In this document: piece by piece, positions 17,765 through 27,635 of the stretch
Layout of the letters: every line of letters starts with the position of its first letter
Numbering within the stretch: position 1 is the first letter of the stretch
Origin: Bacillota bacterium
GTDB taxonomy: Bacteria > Bacillota > Sulfobacillia > JACIYH01
Length of the DNA stretch: 64,000 nt
Assembly (NCBI GenBank): GCA_040757085.1
Contig: JBFLXJ010000017.1
Span: 93,095 to 157,094 of the forward strand
Direction of reading: 5' to 3'
Program-made: the position numbers and the translations under genes
Notes under the pieces: model-generated
Told to the model about the DNA's origin: nothing
What the model saw: only the letters and a program-made list of their open reading frames with translations
Databases searched by the model: none

Positions 17765-18258
17765 CGTTTCCCCTCCAGCTTTGAGTTAAAATGGCGCTAC
17801 CTACCTGCCCAATTCTACACCCTGGTCGTGTGCGCCTGCCCTCCTTTCACCCGTATTGGCCGCACCCTTTACTGCCGCTGAGCCGAGGGACTCCACGACT
17901 TACATGTAGCTCATCACCCAGAGGCAACGCTCTCTCGGGCCGATCATTCCTCCCGTGCTGGCTCTTTGGGTTGAGTATTGGGGCTCGCCCACATGGAGGT
18001 CGCAGACTACCGCCCGCAGTGGCTGGTCCGCCACAGGTGGCAGAGTAGGAAAAGTATCCCTCCATGTCGTACTACCGAACGAGCTACCGCGTGTGCGAAT
18101 TGGTGGTAGCGAATGCGGTGGCTCATCTCGCTTGGTTAACCAATTGCTTACAATTCCGATTGGGTCAGCGAAGGGAAGCAGGTTGTGTCTGTAATGCATA
18201 CGGAGCGGGGTATCCGCCGCCGGGCCAGGTGATCAAACAGGGCAGGGAGTGGCAGGTG
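17765..18258. other. Divergent intergenic region between mcrB and the RecD-like helicase
   Basis: It should hold promoters for both directions. A TACAAT (18149-18154) on the plus strand and TAGAAT on the minus strand near 17810 are candidate -10 boxes, but neither has a clear -35 box. The open frame extends upstream of the helicase start, but those residues look random. Confidence 0.35.
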
Positions 18259-21200
18259 ATGCATCTCTCGGCGCGGCTGACGTGGCATGACGGCGGGTGG
18301 GACGGGAGGATCTGCAGGAACCCTACCGGGAACGTCTGGTGCCTGATGCACGAGCACATCCGCTCCTCGCGGGATGATGAGCGGGAAGAGGCGCACAAGG
18401 GAAAGCTGCTCGCGGATATTCGGGACTGGGGTCCGCCGTGCGGACGGGACCCCGGCGCGTTCTCGCCGGTGGGATACCGTATCACGCACCGTGATCCCCT
18501 CGACTGGCGCGGCTTGCCACCTGCGGAAGAAGAGATCCCGCCGTATTCCTGGTGCGCCTCCCCGTACGGTCGTATGTTCTCTTCCGACCCGGAGGCGACG
18601 TGGGAAAGCGATCCGGTAGAGCAGGAGCGGCGGCTCCGGGAGTTCTGGGCCAGTGTCAAACCGGGGCGTTCCCTGGTGTTCTTCTACCTTAACCACGCCA
18701 ACCCACTGCAGGACGAAAGCGGTACCCGCCTCCTGGTCGGGATCGGGCGGGTCAAGGAGATAGGGCTGCTCCAGTACTTCGGCCAGAGCCCGAAGTACCC
18801 GGGGAAGAAGTTCCCGGTATGGTCCCGTCGCGTCACGCACGACTATCCGCGCCAGGGGTTCCGCCTGCCCTATCAGGAGTACGTGCAGCTCGGCCTGGAC
18901 CCCAGCGGCATCCTGTGCCCGATTCCGTCGTCGGCGATCCCGGCCTTCTCCTATGTGACCGAGCACGTGACGGACGACGTTGCCATCGCCGTCATCGAGC
19001 GTGCCATCCAGTCCCTGCAGGCCGTGATCAGCGAGGGCAGAGTCCCCGGGAACTGGGGTGAGGCCCTGGCATGGCTTAACGATGTGCTGGCCGAATGCTG
19101 GACCGGCCGGGGCCGCTATCCGGGGATAGGGGCCGTGCTGGATCACCTGGGGTTCGGTCAGGGCGCGGTCTTCCACTACAGGGTGCTCGCTCCCATGGCG
19201 GAGAGGGGCGATGACCCGCTCGCCTACGTGATCGCCCTGCTCGAGGGCCGCGAGGAACTCACGGACCCTTCCTACGCCGGCGGTCTCAGGGCGGCCGCGC
19301 AAATGTGGGGTCAACTGCCCCAGACACGCAGGGAGTTGCTCAAGACCCTTTGCCGGTTCGAGCTCACCAGGGCGCAGGTGGATCGTATTGCGCACCCTCA
19401 GAAGAGGGCGGAGGCAGGCATTCCCGCCGACGACCGGCAGCTGATCGAGAACCCTTACATCATCTGCGAACGCGATGCCGGCGGCTGGGACCGGGAGCGG
19501 AGGGAGCCGTCGCAGCCGGTGGCCTTTGAAACCATCGACCACGGCATGCTGCCGGGAGGTGAGGCGGCATGGGCGAAGGGGCATGTGGACCGCATTGCGC
19601 CAAGCGATAGCGGGCGGGTACGCGCCCTGCTGGTGGAGGTCCTCCGTAGCGCGGCCAACCAGGGCGATACCCTGTTGCCCCTCGGGGAGGCCGTGGCGAG
19701 GGCGCAGAGGCTGCTTCCCGATGCCCGGTCATGCCACCCCGACCCGGAAATCATCCGGGCCAATGCCGCCTTCTTCGGGGAAGCCCTGGCCCTGGATTTC
19801 GACGCCAGTCCGGCCACGGTGGCGCTTGACTGGCTGGCAGACATGGAAAAAGACATCCGCAACGTTGTACTGGAGTTCCTGGGTAAGACGTACCAGCCCA
19901 GTGGGTTAGACTGGGCGCAGATCATCCGGAGCATCCCGGGTGCGATCCCGGCCGACGCCGACGAGCGGGCCGTCGCTGAGGCCCTGGTGGGGCAGGCCAA
20001 TGCCCTCGAGCTGGTCTTCCGATCCCGGTTTGCCGTCATCCACGGGCCGGCCGGGACCGGGAAGACGACCATCGTGGCGGCGCTTCTGCGGGGCATCGAA
20101 GAGACGGAGGGCAGAAGGCCCGTACTTCTCCTGGCCCCTACGGGCAAGGCCCGGGTCCGCCTGGCAGAGAAAACCGGTCTCAAGGATCGGGCGTTCACCA
20201 TCCACCAGTTCCTCCTCCGGAACGGGTGGTTGAGAGAGGAGAACTTCACGCTGAAGCTCTCAGGGGGCCAGACGGAGGGGGCAGCTACCGTCATCGTCGA
20301 TGAGGCCTCCATGATCACCGTCGACCTGCTGGCCACCATGCTGCGAGCGCTCAAGAAGAACGAGGTGCGGCGCTTCATACTGGTGGGGGATCCCAACCAG
20401 CTGCCCCCCATTGGCCCGGGCCGGCCGTTCGTGGACATCATCTCGTGGCTGGAGCAAGATGAGACTATCCGCCGCTACGGCCGGCACGTAGCCCACCTGC
20501 ACCAGCGGGTCCGTCACAAGCACCGCAGTAGCGAAGCCCTCCGGCTGGCGGATGCCTTCGCCGCCGAGGACCCCAGCCCGGATGACGACGCCATCCTGTC
20601 CGCGGTGGCGCTCGGGCGGGTCGATCCCGCCTCGGACCTGGAAGTTCACTACTGGAACGACGCAGTCGAACTGTCGCACCTGCTCTCGGAACGCATGAAG
20701 GCCGTCCTTGGGGTGGCGGCAGACGGTCCCAAACCGTGGGACACCCTCGATGAGTCGCTGGGTCACGGCAAGGAGAAGCCGCATCCCGAACGCTGGCAGA
20801 TACTGAGTCCGGTGAGGGGCGAGTTGCACGGCACCAGCGAACTCAACCGAGTCATCCAGCGTACCTACCGGCGCGGCCTGATGGTTACTGCGAAACCGAG
20901 ACCGTTCGGTGAGCAGGAGATCGTCTGGCGCGACAAGGTCATCCAGATCGCCAATGCGCGCATGCCCTGGTGGGACGGGAAACAACAGCGCGAGGAGTAC
21001 GTGGCCAACGGCGAAGTGGGCCTGGTGGTGGGGACGCAACGAAAGGGTAAGCACGGCAAGCCCCCCTGGGACGTCCTCTACGTTCGCTTTCCCGCCCGGG
21101 ATTTCGAACTGCAATACCGGCGCCCGATCGTCGACAGTTACCTTGAGTTGGCCTACGCCATCACCGTGCACAAGGCCCAGGGGAGCGACTTCGACTACGT

Positions 21201-21840
21201 CTTCCTCATCATCCCCCAGAAGGCACCCACGCTTTCTCGCGAGCTTCTCTACACCGGCCTCACCAGGTTCAAGGAGCGCCTGATACTGCTCATCGAGAAG
21301 GACTGCGGTCCGCTCCTCCGTTGCCGCAGCCCGGAGGCGTCTGCCACCGCCCGGCGCAACACCAACCTGTTCTCACTGCAGATGCGCCCCGAGACCGTTG
21401 GCCCGTACCGCCCGGATCTCCTCATCCACCGCACGCGCGAGGGGATCCTGGTGCGCTCGAAGTCGGAGGTGGTGGTGGCCGACGTCCTCACCAGCGTCCT
21501 GGGCGAGGGCTGCTACAGGTATGAGCAGAAGCTGGAGAACCCGGCAGATCCCCGCGACTTCCGCCTGCCGGACTTCACCATCACTTATGCGGGCGACACC
21601 TTCTACTGGGAGCACCTTGGCATGCTCGGCAACCCGGCCTATCGCCAGGAGTGGGAACGCAAGCGGGCCTGGTACGAGGGCCTGGGCATCCCGGTGGTGG
21701 GCATCGGTGCAGCGCCGGGTCAGGAGCCGCCGCACCCCACACCCCCGTTCGTCATTACCTCAGCGGACGGGCAGGACGGCAGCATAGATGCCCGGGAGAT
21801 CGCCCACCTGGCTCGCAGATGGATAACCGGTCCGAGCTAG
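18259..21840 (+). CDS. RecD-like superfamily 1 helicase with C-terminal PD-(D/E)XK-like domain
   Basis: Predicted 1193-residue DNA helicase. A long N-terminal region opens with LSARLTWHDGGWDGRICRNP. It is followed by an SF1B/RecD core: Walker A GPAGTGKT near 596, VIVDEAS near 682, VGDPNQLPPIG, and the C-terminal AYAITVHKAQGSDFD. The last 150 residues carry SEVVVADVL, then RLPDFTI, then YWEHLGML, a layout fitting a PD-(D/E)XK-type nuclease with E before the last position. ATG 18259 (or GTG 18256) follows GGGAG. It sits between McrBC and BREX, ends 8 bases from the convergent brxA, and is probably a defence nuclease-helicase. Confidence 0.82.
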   Translation: MHLSARLTWHDGGWDGRICRNPTGNVWCLMHEHIRSSRDDEREEAHKGKLLADIRDWGPPCGRDPGAFSPVGYRITHRDPLDWRGLPPAEEEIPPYSWCASPYGRMFSSDPEATWESDPVEQERRLREFWASVKPGRSLVFFYLNHANPLQDESGTRLLVGIGRVKEIGLLQYFGQSPKYPGKKFPVWSRRVTHDYPRQGFRLPYQEYVQLGLDPSGILCPIPSSAIPAFSYVTEHVTDDVAIAVIERAIQSLQAVISEGRVPGNWGEALAWLNDVLAECWTGRGRYPGIGAVLDHLGFGQGAVFHYRVLAPMAERGDDPLAYVIALLEGREELTDPSYAGGLRAAAQMWGQLPQTRRELLKTLCRFELTRAQVDRIAHPQKRAEAGIPADDRQLIENPYIICERDAGGWDRERREPSQPVAFETIDHGMLPGGEAAWAKGHVDRIAPSDSGRVRALLVEVLRSAANQGDTLLPLGEAVARAQRLLPDARSCHPDPEIIRANAAFFGEALALDFDASPATVALDWLADMEKDIRNVVLEFLGKTYQPSGLDWAQIIRSIPGAIPADADERAVAEALVGQANALELVFRSRFAVIHGPAGTGKTTIVAALLRGIEETEGRRPVLLLAPTGKARVRLAEKTGLKDRAFTIHQFLLRNGWLREENFTLKLSGGQTEGAATVIVDEASMITVDLLATMLRALKKNEVRRFILVGDPNQLPPIGPGRPFVDIISWLEQDETIRRYGRHVAHLHQRVRHKHRSSEALRLADAFAAEDPSPDDDAILSAVALGRVDPASDLEVHYWNDAVELSHLLSERMKAVLGVAADGPKPWDTLDESLGHGKEKPHPERWQILSPVRGELHGTSELNRVIQRTYRRGLMVTAKPRPFGEQEIVWRDKVIQIANARMPWWDGKQQREEYVANGEVGLVVGTQRKGKHGKPPWDVLYVRFPARDFELQYRRPIVDSYLELAYAITVHKAQGSDFDYVFLIIPQKAPTLSRELLYTGLTRFKERLILLIEKDCGPLLRCRSPEASATARRNTNLFSLQMRPETVGPYRPDLLIHRTREGILVRSKSEVVVADVLTSVLGEGCYRYEQKLENPADPRDFRLPDFTITYAGDTFYWEHLGMLGNPAYRQEWERKRAWYEGLGIPVVGIGAAPGQEPPHPTPPFVITSADGQDGSIDAREIAHLARRWITGPS

Positions 21841-21848
21841 GACCGCAA

Positions 21849-22598
21849 CTACCTTCGCAGGGTCACCACGTGCTGGTCTAGCCCGAGGCGCAAAACCTCC
21901 AAGCGGCCTGAGGCGGGAAGTATCGTGTCGATGAGTGCCGGTTGAAACCGGAACGGGAACAAGCTTGGGCTATGTAACAGATGCTTCAGCGTTGCCGTAC
22001 CGTCCGGCCGCGTATATAGCCATGCCTCGACTAGCCAGGAAATGAGTTGGGGATCATCGACTGTGAGGGATAAGCCCGGGAGATAGACGCCTTTCGTGTT
22101 GCTATCTCGGAGGACGCCCCAGTCGACATAAGAACGCAGGACACGGCGACAGGCCCTGGAAACCGTCTCTCGTTCCCCATACTGCTCCCGCACCCGCCGC
22201 TGAACATGGGCTGCCGCGGCTGAGCCCTGGAGCTTGAGGAGCCGGCCGACAATGCTCGCCACAGCCCCCCAGAACGGGTAGGCCGCCATGACCATCCCCC
22301 AATGGACCGGAAGACGGTTGGTGGGGGAAAGGCGCCGGAGCAACTCCAGCCCGTGGGCACGCAAGGAGTCAAGCTCTCGTGAGGTCTGGGCCCAAACCTT
22401 CACCAGTATGGTAATAACCTTCTCACGGTTGCTACGTTCAGCATGCCCGCCGATAGATACCTTATCCTCCAAGAGATCGCCTAGGGCCGCCACTACGGTG
22501 GCCCGGTCGCTTCCGGCGAGGACGAGGTTTGCTGTCACTTCGAGCCACTCAAGCCGGATACGCTGGCTAATACCGATCTGATTGGCGCGCGAAGTCAT
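21849..22598 (-). CDS. brxA: BrxA-like protein, last gene of the BREX type 3 operon
   Basis: Predicted 249-residue helical protein without signal peptide. Its place as the last gene after pglZ and the pattern RLEWLEVTANLVLAG near the N-terminus followed by WAYPFWGA-like and RRVLRSYVDWGVL segments fit the BrxA (DUF1819-like) component. Assignment rests more on gene order than on strong motifs. BrxA proteins bind DNA, but their role in BREX is not settled. ATG 22598 follows AAGGGAGGG and overlaps the pglZ stop by 4 bases. Confidence 0.65.
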   Translation of the reverse strand: MTSRANQIGISQRIRLEWLEVTANLVLAGSDRATVVAALGDLLEDKVSIGGHAERSNREKVITILVKVWAQTSRELDSLRAHGLELLRRLSPTNRLPVHWGMVMAAYPFWGAVASIVGRLLKLQGSAAAAHVQRRVREQYGERETVSRACRRVLRSYVDWGVLRDSNTKGVYLPGLSLTVDDPQLISWLVEAWLYTRPDGTATLKHLLHSPSLFPFRFQPALIDTILPASGRLEVLRLGLDQHVVTLRR

Positions 22599-24673
22599 GA
22601 AATCCCTCCCTTCTGCGGTGTGGACGGCTGGTCGAGCTGCAAGGGAACAGCGCGAATGGCTGATGCCTCTTCGATCTGCACAAACGGTACAATTACCTCT
22701 TCGATGCAAATGCCGCCGTGGCTGACGACCCGTTCACCACGCGGGACGAAGGCGGCACGTCCGGGAGCAATCAGTGGGAGGCAATCTTGGGGAAGCCCGA
22801 CTGGTTCCCATTTCAAGGCGTCGCGGAACCGGGCGTGTACCCTGTCGCGGAGCAGGGTGTCCGAGTAAATCCGCACCCGCTCACCCCGAGCGTCGGCCAC
22901 GGCCCCTTCCGTCGGGCGGCCACAACCCTCAGCTTCGATGTTGCCGTGGTCCGAGGTGAGAAAGACCAGGAACCCGTGGTCGTGGAGAACTTTGAGCAGA
23001 TTGCCCAGATAAGGCTGGCAGGCCCACTGATGCACCTGGTTGTGCATCCCCGCCATGCCCAGTTCCATCCCGTGCATAATCCTGTCAACTTTCTCGATGA
23101 CTAGCCCGGAGACTCGAATTCTCGGGTCAGAGAGCAGCTCCGCTACATCCTGGAGGTCACCATCTCCCAATCGCTTAAGGTAGAGGACCTCGTCTTGGCT
23201 CAACCTCTGGCCCACCCAGAACTGCGTCCACAGTGCGGAGTCGTTGTCAGTCCTGTGGATGCTAGCCGGAAACAGAATAGGGGGCTTGGCTGAAAACGCA
23301 GCCTGGCGCGAGATCGAAGTAACGGTGGGAATCCACGCAAAAACCGCCGCTTCGCGAAAGCATAAGCTCGACCTCTGAAGCTTGAGAGCGTCTCGGAGGA
23401 TGATCCACTGGTCCAGCGCCAGTCCATCGACAACCACCAGGGCTACTTTGCTCTTCGAACTGGATCCCAGATGGTGGGCCACATATCGGGGGATATGGTG
23501 AACCATGGCTGGGGGAATGGCCGGCAGAGTGCTGAGCCCTGAGTACCGCTTCACCAGCCACGCGGTGAAAGCGGCATCTATTCTGGAACGTAAATCCGAG
23601 AACCTGTCCCTGGTGGTCGGGTCCATAATGCTAGTCCCTTCTAGCGGTCGGTGGACCAGGATGGTCAGTTCAGCCCACTGGCGTGCGAAACGTAACCAGC
23701 TTTCATGCCTCGCGTCCGGGGCCGGAATGCAGGACCGAACGCTCTCGATTAACGTGTTTAGTCGGCGTGCACGATCTTCGGCTGGATCGGTGTGGATGCC
23801 AACACCCACCCAAGTCTTGCGAAGTATCCCTGCATCCTCGTGAGAAGTGGGTTGGAGCAGCCGCTCAGCGAACAGGTTGTCCAGGTAAACCCGGACGTCG
23901 CCGTCGTCGAAAGGTAGGTCAACAGGACCGTTGAACGTCAGATCGTAAGGTTGGGTCCTCTGGCGGACGTGGGTTCCCCCGGCTTGGGCAGCGATGCGTT
24001 CCACAAAAGCCGGCCAGCGTTCTTGCAAGAACGCAAAGAAGGCGTCCCGGTCGGGAACAATGGACTCGAGTGGCCAGTCCTTGAACTTGTCATTCTGTTT
24101 CAGTAGTTCAATGAACCTTTCGTCCAAGACGGGAGGTACACGCTGCATGCGGTAGTGGCGACGGAGAAGTACACGCAACAGGTCCTTAGGTTCCTTGATG
24201 AGCTCGGGCGCGATCTCGAAGACATGCCGGAGGATGAAGTCTTTCGTGGCGTTATCACCGAGGAGACCCGGTGCATATCTTCGCTGAGCCTCGTCCAGCG
24301 GATCGAGATCGCCACGGTCAAGGGCCGCCACAATGGGATAGCTCAAATGAGGGAAAATCTCGCCCAGACTGAAGGAAAGTCGGCGCCCAACCTGGAGCAG
24401 GTCATAAGGCAACTGATTGAGATGCCGGGACTCGCACGGCAAGACCACCACCAGAGCTACGCCTTTTCCCTCGTCCCACTGAGAGCGGAACTTGGATTCG
24501 TACGCGTACCGGAAAGCGACGTGATCCTCGAAGGGGATGACCTCAAATCCTTGCTCCTGGATGGCTGCGAGGATCCCTTCCTCGAGCAGAAGACCGTCCG
24601 GGTCCGCCACCAGGGTGAGGCGTGACACTTTGGAAGTGAACTCCCTGAGGATCCGATCCCGCCAGCTACTCAC
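22595..24673 (-). CDS. pglZ: BREX alkaline-phosphatase-like protein PglZ
   Basis: Predicted 692-residue core BREX protein. The PglZ domain is in the C-terminal half: LVVVDGLALDQW carries the metal-binding Asp, and TSDHGNIEAEG gives the Asp-His pair of the alkaline phosphatase superfamily. The N-terminal part (RLTLVADPDGLLLEEGIL) matches the usual PglZ start. It is needed for BREX restriction and methylation in studied systems. GTG 24673 is chosen for GAGGGTGG upstream; GTG 24682 is also possible. It overlaps the helicase gene upstream and brxA downstream. Confidence 0.88.
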   Translation of the reverse strand: MSSWRDRILREFTSKVSRLTLVADPDGLLLEEGILAAIQEQGFEVIPFEDHVAFRYAYESKFRSQWDEGKGVALVVVLPCESRHLNQLPYDLLQVGRRLSFSLGEIFPHLSYPIVAALDRGDLDPLDEAQRRYAPGLLGDNATKDFILRHVFEIAPELIKEPKDLLRVLLRRHYRMQRVPPVLDERFIELLKQNDKFKDWPLESIVPDRDAFFAFLQERWPAFVERIAAQAGGTHVRQRTQPYDLTFNGPVDLPFDDGDVRVYLDNLFAERLLQPTSHEDAGILRKTWVGVGIHTDPAEDRARRLNTLIESVRSCIPAPDARHESWLRFARQWAELTILVHRPLEGTSIMDPTTRDRFSDLRSRIDAAFTAWLVKRYSGLSTLPAIPPAMVHHIPRYVAHHLGSSSKSKVALVVVDGLALDQWIILRDALKLQRSSLCFREAAVFAWIPTVTSISRQAAFSAKPPILFPASIHRTDNDSALWTQFWVGQRLSQDEVLYLKRLGDGDLQDVAELLSDPRIRVSGLVIEKVDRIMHGMELGMAGMHNQVHQWACQPYLGNLLKVLHDHGFLVFLTSDHGNIEAEGCGRPTEGAVADARGERVRIYSDTLLRDRVHARFRDALKWEPVGLPQDCLPLIAPGRAAFVPRGERVVSHGGICIEEVIVPFVQIEEASAIRAVPLQLDQPSTPQKGGIS

Positions 24674-27635
24674 CGCCGCCACCCTCTACACGGATCAGGA
24701 GCAGGCAGGTCATCTCTGGAGATACCTGTGCTCTACGCTCGAGTTCTTCCCAGGTGCTCCGCTCTTGCCTGGCCAGGAGGTTGAGGCGGTGGCCTCGCAC
24801 CTGCGGAAGCCCAATCCGTTCGATGGCTTTGCGCCTGGAGGCAAAGGCGTAGGCGGCCTTCTCTCGCTCACGCGCGATGTGGGCCTTGTGTTCCTGGACA
24901 AGTGCCTCGTAGACGGGCCTTCCGAATTCTTCAGCTGCCTTTTCCAGCTTTGCGAAGGCGGTCGCGGAGGACTCGGCATCAAGCGTGGAGTGGAGCAACG
25001 GAGTGGCGACGAGAAGTTGGTCCCAGATATGCCTTGCCGTGGGAATGAATACCTTGTTGCTGTCCGACAAGAAGAGTGGTACGACTCGCGTGTACCGGGT
25101 CTCGGGCCCTGAGTCGCCCACTGCAGAGATCTGCCAGAGAGACCAAAAGCCCTGGATTTCCCGGGCAACGCCCGGCAGGGATACCACGGGGACCGGTTGC
25201 CCGGGAACAAACCGTGGCAGGCGCATGGCCAGGCCTCGAACCCTGGGGTCTTCCAGTGTGAGGTGCCGGGCGGTTGGGAATTGTTCTGCTTCCTTAGCCG
25301 AAAAGACCACATCGACATACACTTTACCATCTGGCCAGGTGAGGTCCCAGTGGTGGCCGTGACGTTCTGCCTTGCCGCCATGGGCGTTGAGATAGTTGAC
25401 TGTCATACGCTCCACCCAATAGGGTAGGGGGTGCGTCAGTAGCTTGTGCGCCTCCCCCGGGTCGAGCACAGGCGCCGGCCCAAGAATAGAGGCGTTCGCT
25501 TGCAGTCCGCGAATTTGCCTCTCAATCTCGGCGATTGCCGTGTTCACGGAGTCCTCCACCTTGTCCGGATTCAAGATCGCCTCCAGATACAGGTCCTCGA
25601 ACACCCGCCCCGCCTGGGCCGAATCGAGGACATCGCCCGTTTTATCGACGCGGAGCTCCTCAAGAATCACCGCGAGCTTCTCTTCCAGGACTTCCCGGAC
25701 CCGATGCTCCACGGATTCCTCAAGAACAAAGTTGATCGCTCTTACCGCATGCTTCTGCCCGATGCGGTCCACGCGGCCGATCCGTTGCTCAAGCCGCATG
25801 GGATTCCACGGGATATCATAGTTGATGACCACGTGGCAGAACTGCAGATTCAAACCCTCTCCGCCAGCATCTGTCGAGATGAGAATGCGGGCTTCATGGG
25901 CAAAGGCCTCCTGAACCCGCCTCCGCTCCTCCAGATCCATGGAGCCATTGAGGCAGACAACCGTGAATCCCCGCTCGCTCAGAAACTGATGGAGCATTTC
26001 CTGGGTAGGGATGAACTCCGTGAACACGAGCAGCTTGAAGTTTGGGTCGCCTTCTTCGGCCTGAAGACGGTAAATCCAATCGAGGAGGGCCTCGGCCTTT
26101 GCGTCAGGGGTAGCCTCCTCGCACCGGGCGGCGATTTCCAGAAGGCGCTTAACCTCGGCGCGTTCGTTCCTTAGGGCCGTAAACCGAACTGGCAACAGTG
26201 CTTCCAACTGCTGCTGGCCATCCAACTCTCCCCACTCTTCTTCAAAGTTCAAAGGGAGGAGGGAGAGATGCTCCTGCGGATTGTTGAGGGCCTGCAACCG
26301 CCTTTCCAGCGCCGTACGGATGGCGCGAGTGCTGGAGACGACCAGGCGTTGCATCAATATCATCAGGAACCCGATGTAGGTGCGCCTTTCCCGTATCGCC
26401 TCGTTATATCCGTCCCGGACGTACTCGCTTACGGCCTGGTAAAGCAAGCGTTGGTCTTGGTGCCGCTCCCCCCAGGAAATCGGAACGAGCTGCGTGTACC
26501 GAGGTTTGAAGAGCGGCCTTCCCTCAGTATCAATGGCACGGCGTTTCTCCGTCCGGATGACGTAGGGCTGAATGCGCTCCCGGGTTACGCTTTCGGCATC
26601 GGGGAACGCCCGGGGGTCAATTAGGGAAACCAGCCGGTGGAAGGCGTCGGTCTTACCCTGATGTGGGGTCGCCGAAAGAAGTAAAAGATAGGGCGCTGCC
26701 TCGGACAACCCCCGGCCAAGTCTGAAGCGGGCCACCTGGTCGGTGCTGCCCGCCAACCGGTGGGCTTCGTCTATGATGACGAGGTCCCAGCCCGCCCAGA
26801 TCAGGTCTTCAAAGCGCTCCCGGTTGTATTGCTCTACCTGGGCTGCCGTCCAGCCACGGCGTCTGTCTATGGGCTTCACGGCGTCCATAGGTACTACTAC
26901 CTGCGAGAACATCTGCCAGACGTTCGGTTTGGAAAATCGCACACTGCTAGTCGTAAGCTCTCGGTTGCCGGCGGGCTGGTGCGCGCTGTCGGCCAGGCGG
27001 CGCAAGTTGGGGGCCCCAAGTTCCGGGCCTCGAGGCACGGGGCCGAGGTTCCTGTAACCCGGTGCACCCAAGTCAGAGCCGGACACGGAGAAAACGCGCC
27101 GCAATGCCTCCAGGTCCTCCGGAAGCACGACCTTGAAATCTTCCCCAAAGTGAAGACGCATCTCGGCCACCCATTGATCCACCAGGCCCTTGGGGGCAAC
27201 CACCAGGGTGCGTTTTACGAGCCCCCGTAGCTTTAGTTCCCGCATAATCAACCCGGCCTCGATGGTCTTACCCAGTCCCACTTCATCGGCAAGGAGGTAG
27301 CGAACGCGGTCACCAGAAACGGCGCGGGACAGGGCCAGGATCTGGTGGGGGAGTGGGATGATTGAGGACCCGATGGGGGCAAGCAACACATCCTGTGTGA
27401 GCGCATCCGCCACGCGAGCGGCAGCAGCGGTGTATTGGATGTGATCGGGCGAAGCGGTGCCGGCACTCTCCAGCGGCACCAGCCTGGAAGCGGAAATACG
27501 CACCACGACATCCCGGCTCGGCAGCCACACCCGGCAGATGGTCTGGCCCCAGATGGTCTGTGCCTCGATCACCTGGCCGAGTTCCCCGTGGTCGCAACTG
27601 TAGAACCATGCACCCTGGGCAAGGTCACTGGTCAC
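24666..27635 (-). CDS. brxHII: BREX-3 SNF2-family helicase BrxHII
   Basis: Predicted 989-residue SF2/SNF2 ATPase. Motifs in order: DEVGLGKT (about 117-124), LVVAPKGLVDQW, VIIDEAHRLAG (about 286), LLSATPHQGK, then the second RecA-like lobe with LLVFTEFIPTQ, LISTDAGGEGLNLQ and QRIGRVDRIGQ. This is the HepA-like group, shared by BrxHII of BREX type 3 and DrmD of DISARM. The neighbours (PglZ, BrxC, BrxF, PglXI) settle it as BrxHII. It may translocate on DNA during phage exclusion. Start overlaps the DUF3644 gene stop by 4 bases. Confidence 0.88.
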   Translation of the reverse strand: MTSDLAQGAWFYSCDHGELGQVIEAQTIWGQTICRVWLPSRDVVVRISASRLVPLESAGTASPDHIQYTAAAARVADALTQDVLLAPIGSSIIPLPHQILALSRAVSGDRVRYLLADEVGLGKTIEAGLIMRELKLRGLVKRTLVVAPKGLVDQWVAEMRLHFGEDFKVVLPEDLEALRRVFSVSGSDLGAPGYRNLGPVPRGPELGAPNLRRLADSAHQPAGNRELTTSSVRFSKPNVWQMFSQVVVPMDAVKPIDRRRGWTAAQVEQYNRERFEDLIWAGWDLVIIDEAHRLAGSTDQVARFRLGRGLSEAAPYLLLLSATPHQGKTDAFHRLVSLIDPRAFPDAESVTRERIQPYVIRTEKRRAIDTEGRPLFKPRYTQLVPISWGERHQDQRLLYQAVSEYVRDGYNEAIRERRTYIGFLMILMQRLVVSSTRAIRTALERRLQALNNPQEHLSLLPLNFEEEWGELDGQQQLEALLPVRFTALRNERAEVKRLLEIAARCEEATPDAKAEALLDWIYRLQAEEGDPNFKLLVFTEFIPTQEMLHQFLSERGFTVVCLNGSMDLEERRRVQEAFAHEARILISTDAGGEGLNLQFCHVVINYDIPWNPMRLEQRIGRVDRIGQKHAVRAINFVLEESVEHRVREVLEEKLAVILEELRVDKTGDVLDSAQAGRVFEDLYLEAILNPDKVEDSVNTAIAEIERQIRGLQANASILGPAPVLDPGEAHKLLTHPLPYWVERMTVNYLNAHGGKAERHGHHWDLTWPDGKVYVDVVFSAKEAEQFPTARHLTLEDPRVRGLAMRLPRFVPGQPVPVVSLPGVAREIQGFWSLWQISAVGDSGPETRYTRVVPLFLSDSNKVFIPTARHIWDQLLVATPLLHSTLDAESSATAFAKLEKAAEEFGRPVYEALVQEHKAHIAREREKAAYAFASRRKAIERIGLPQVRGHRLNLLARQERSTWEELERRAQVSPEMTCLLLIRVEGGGGE

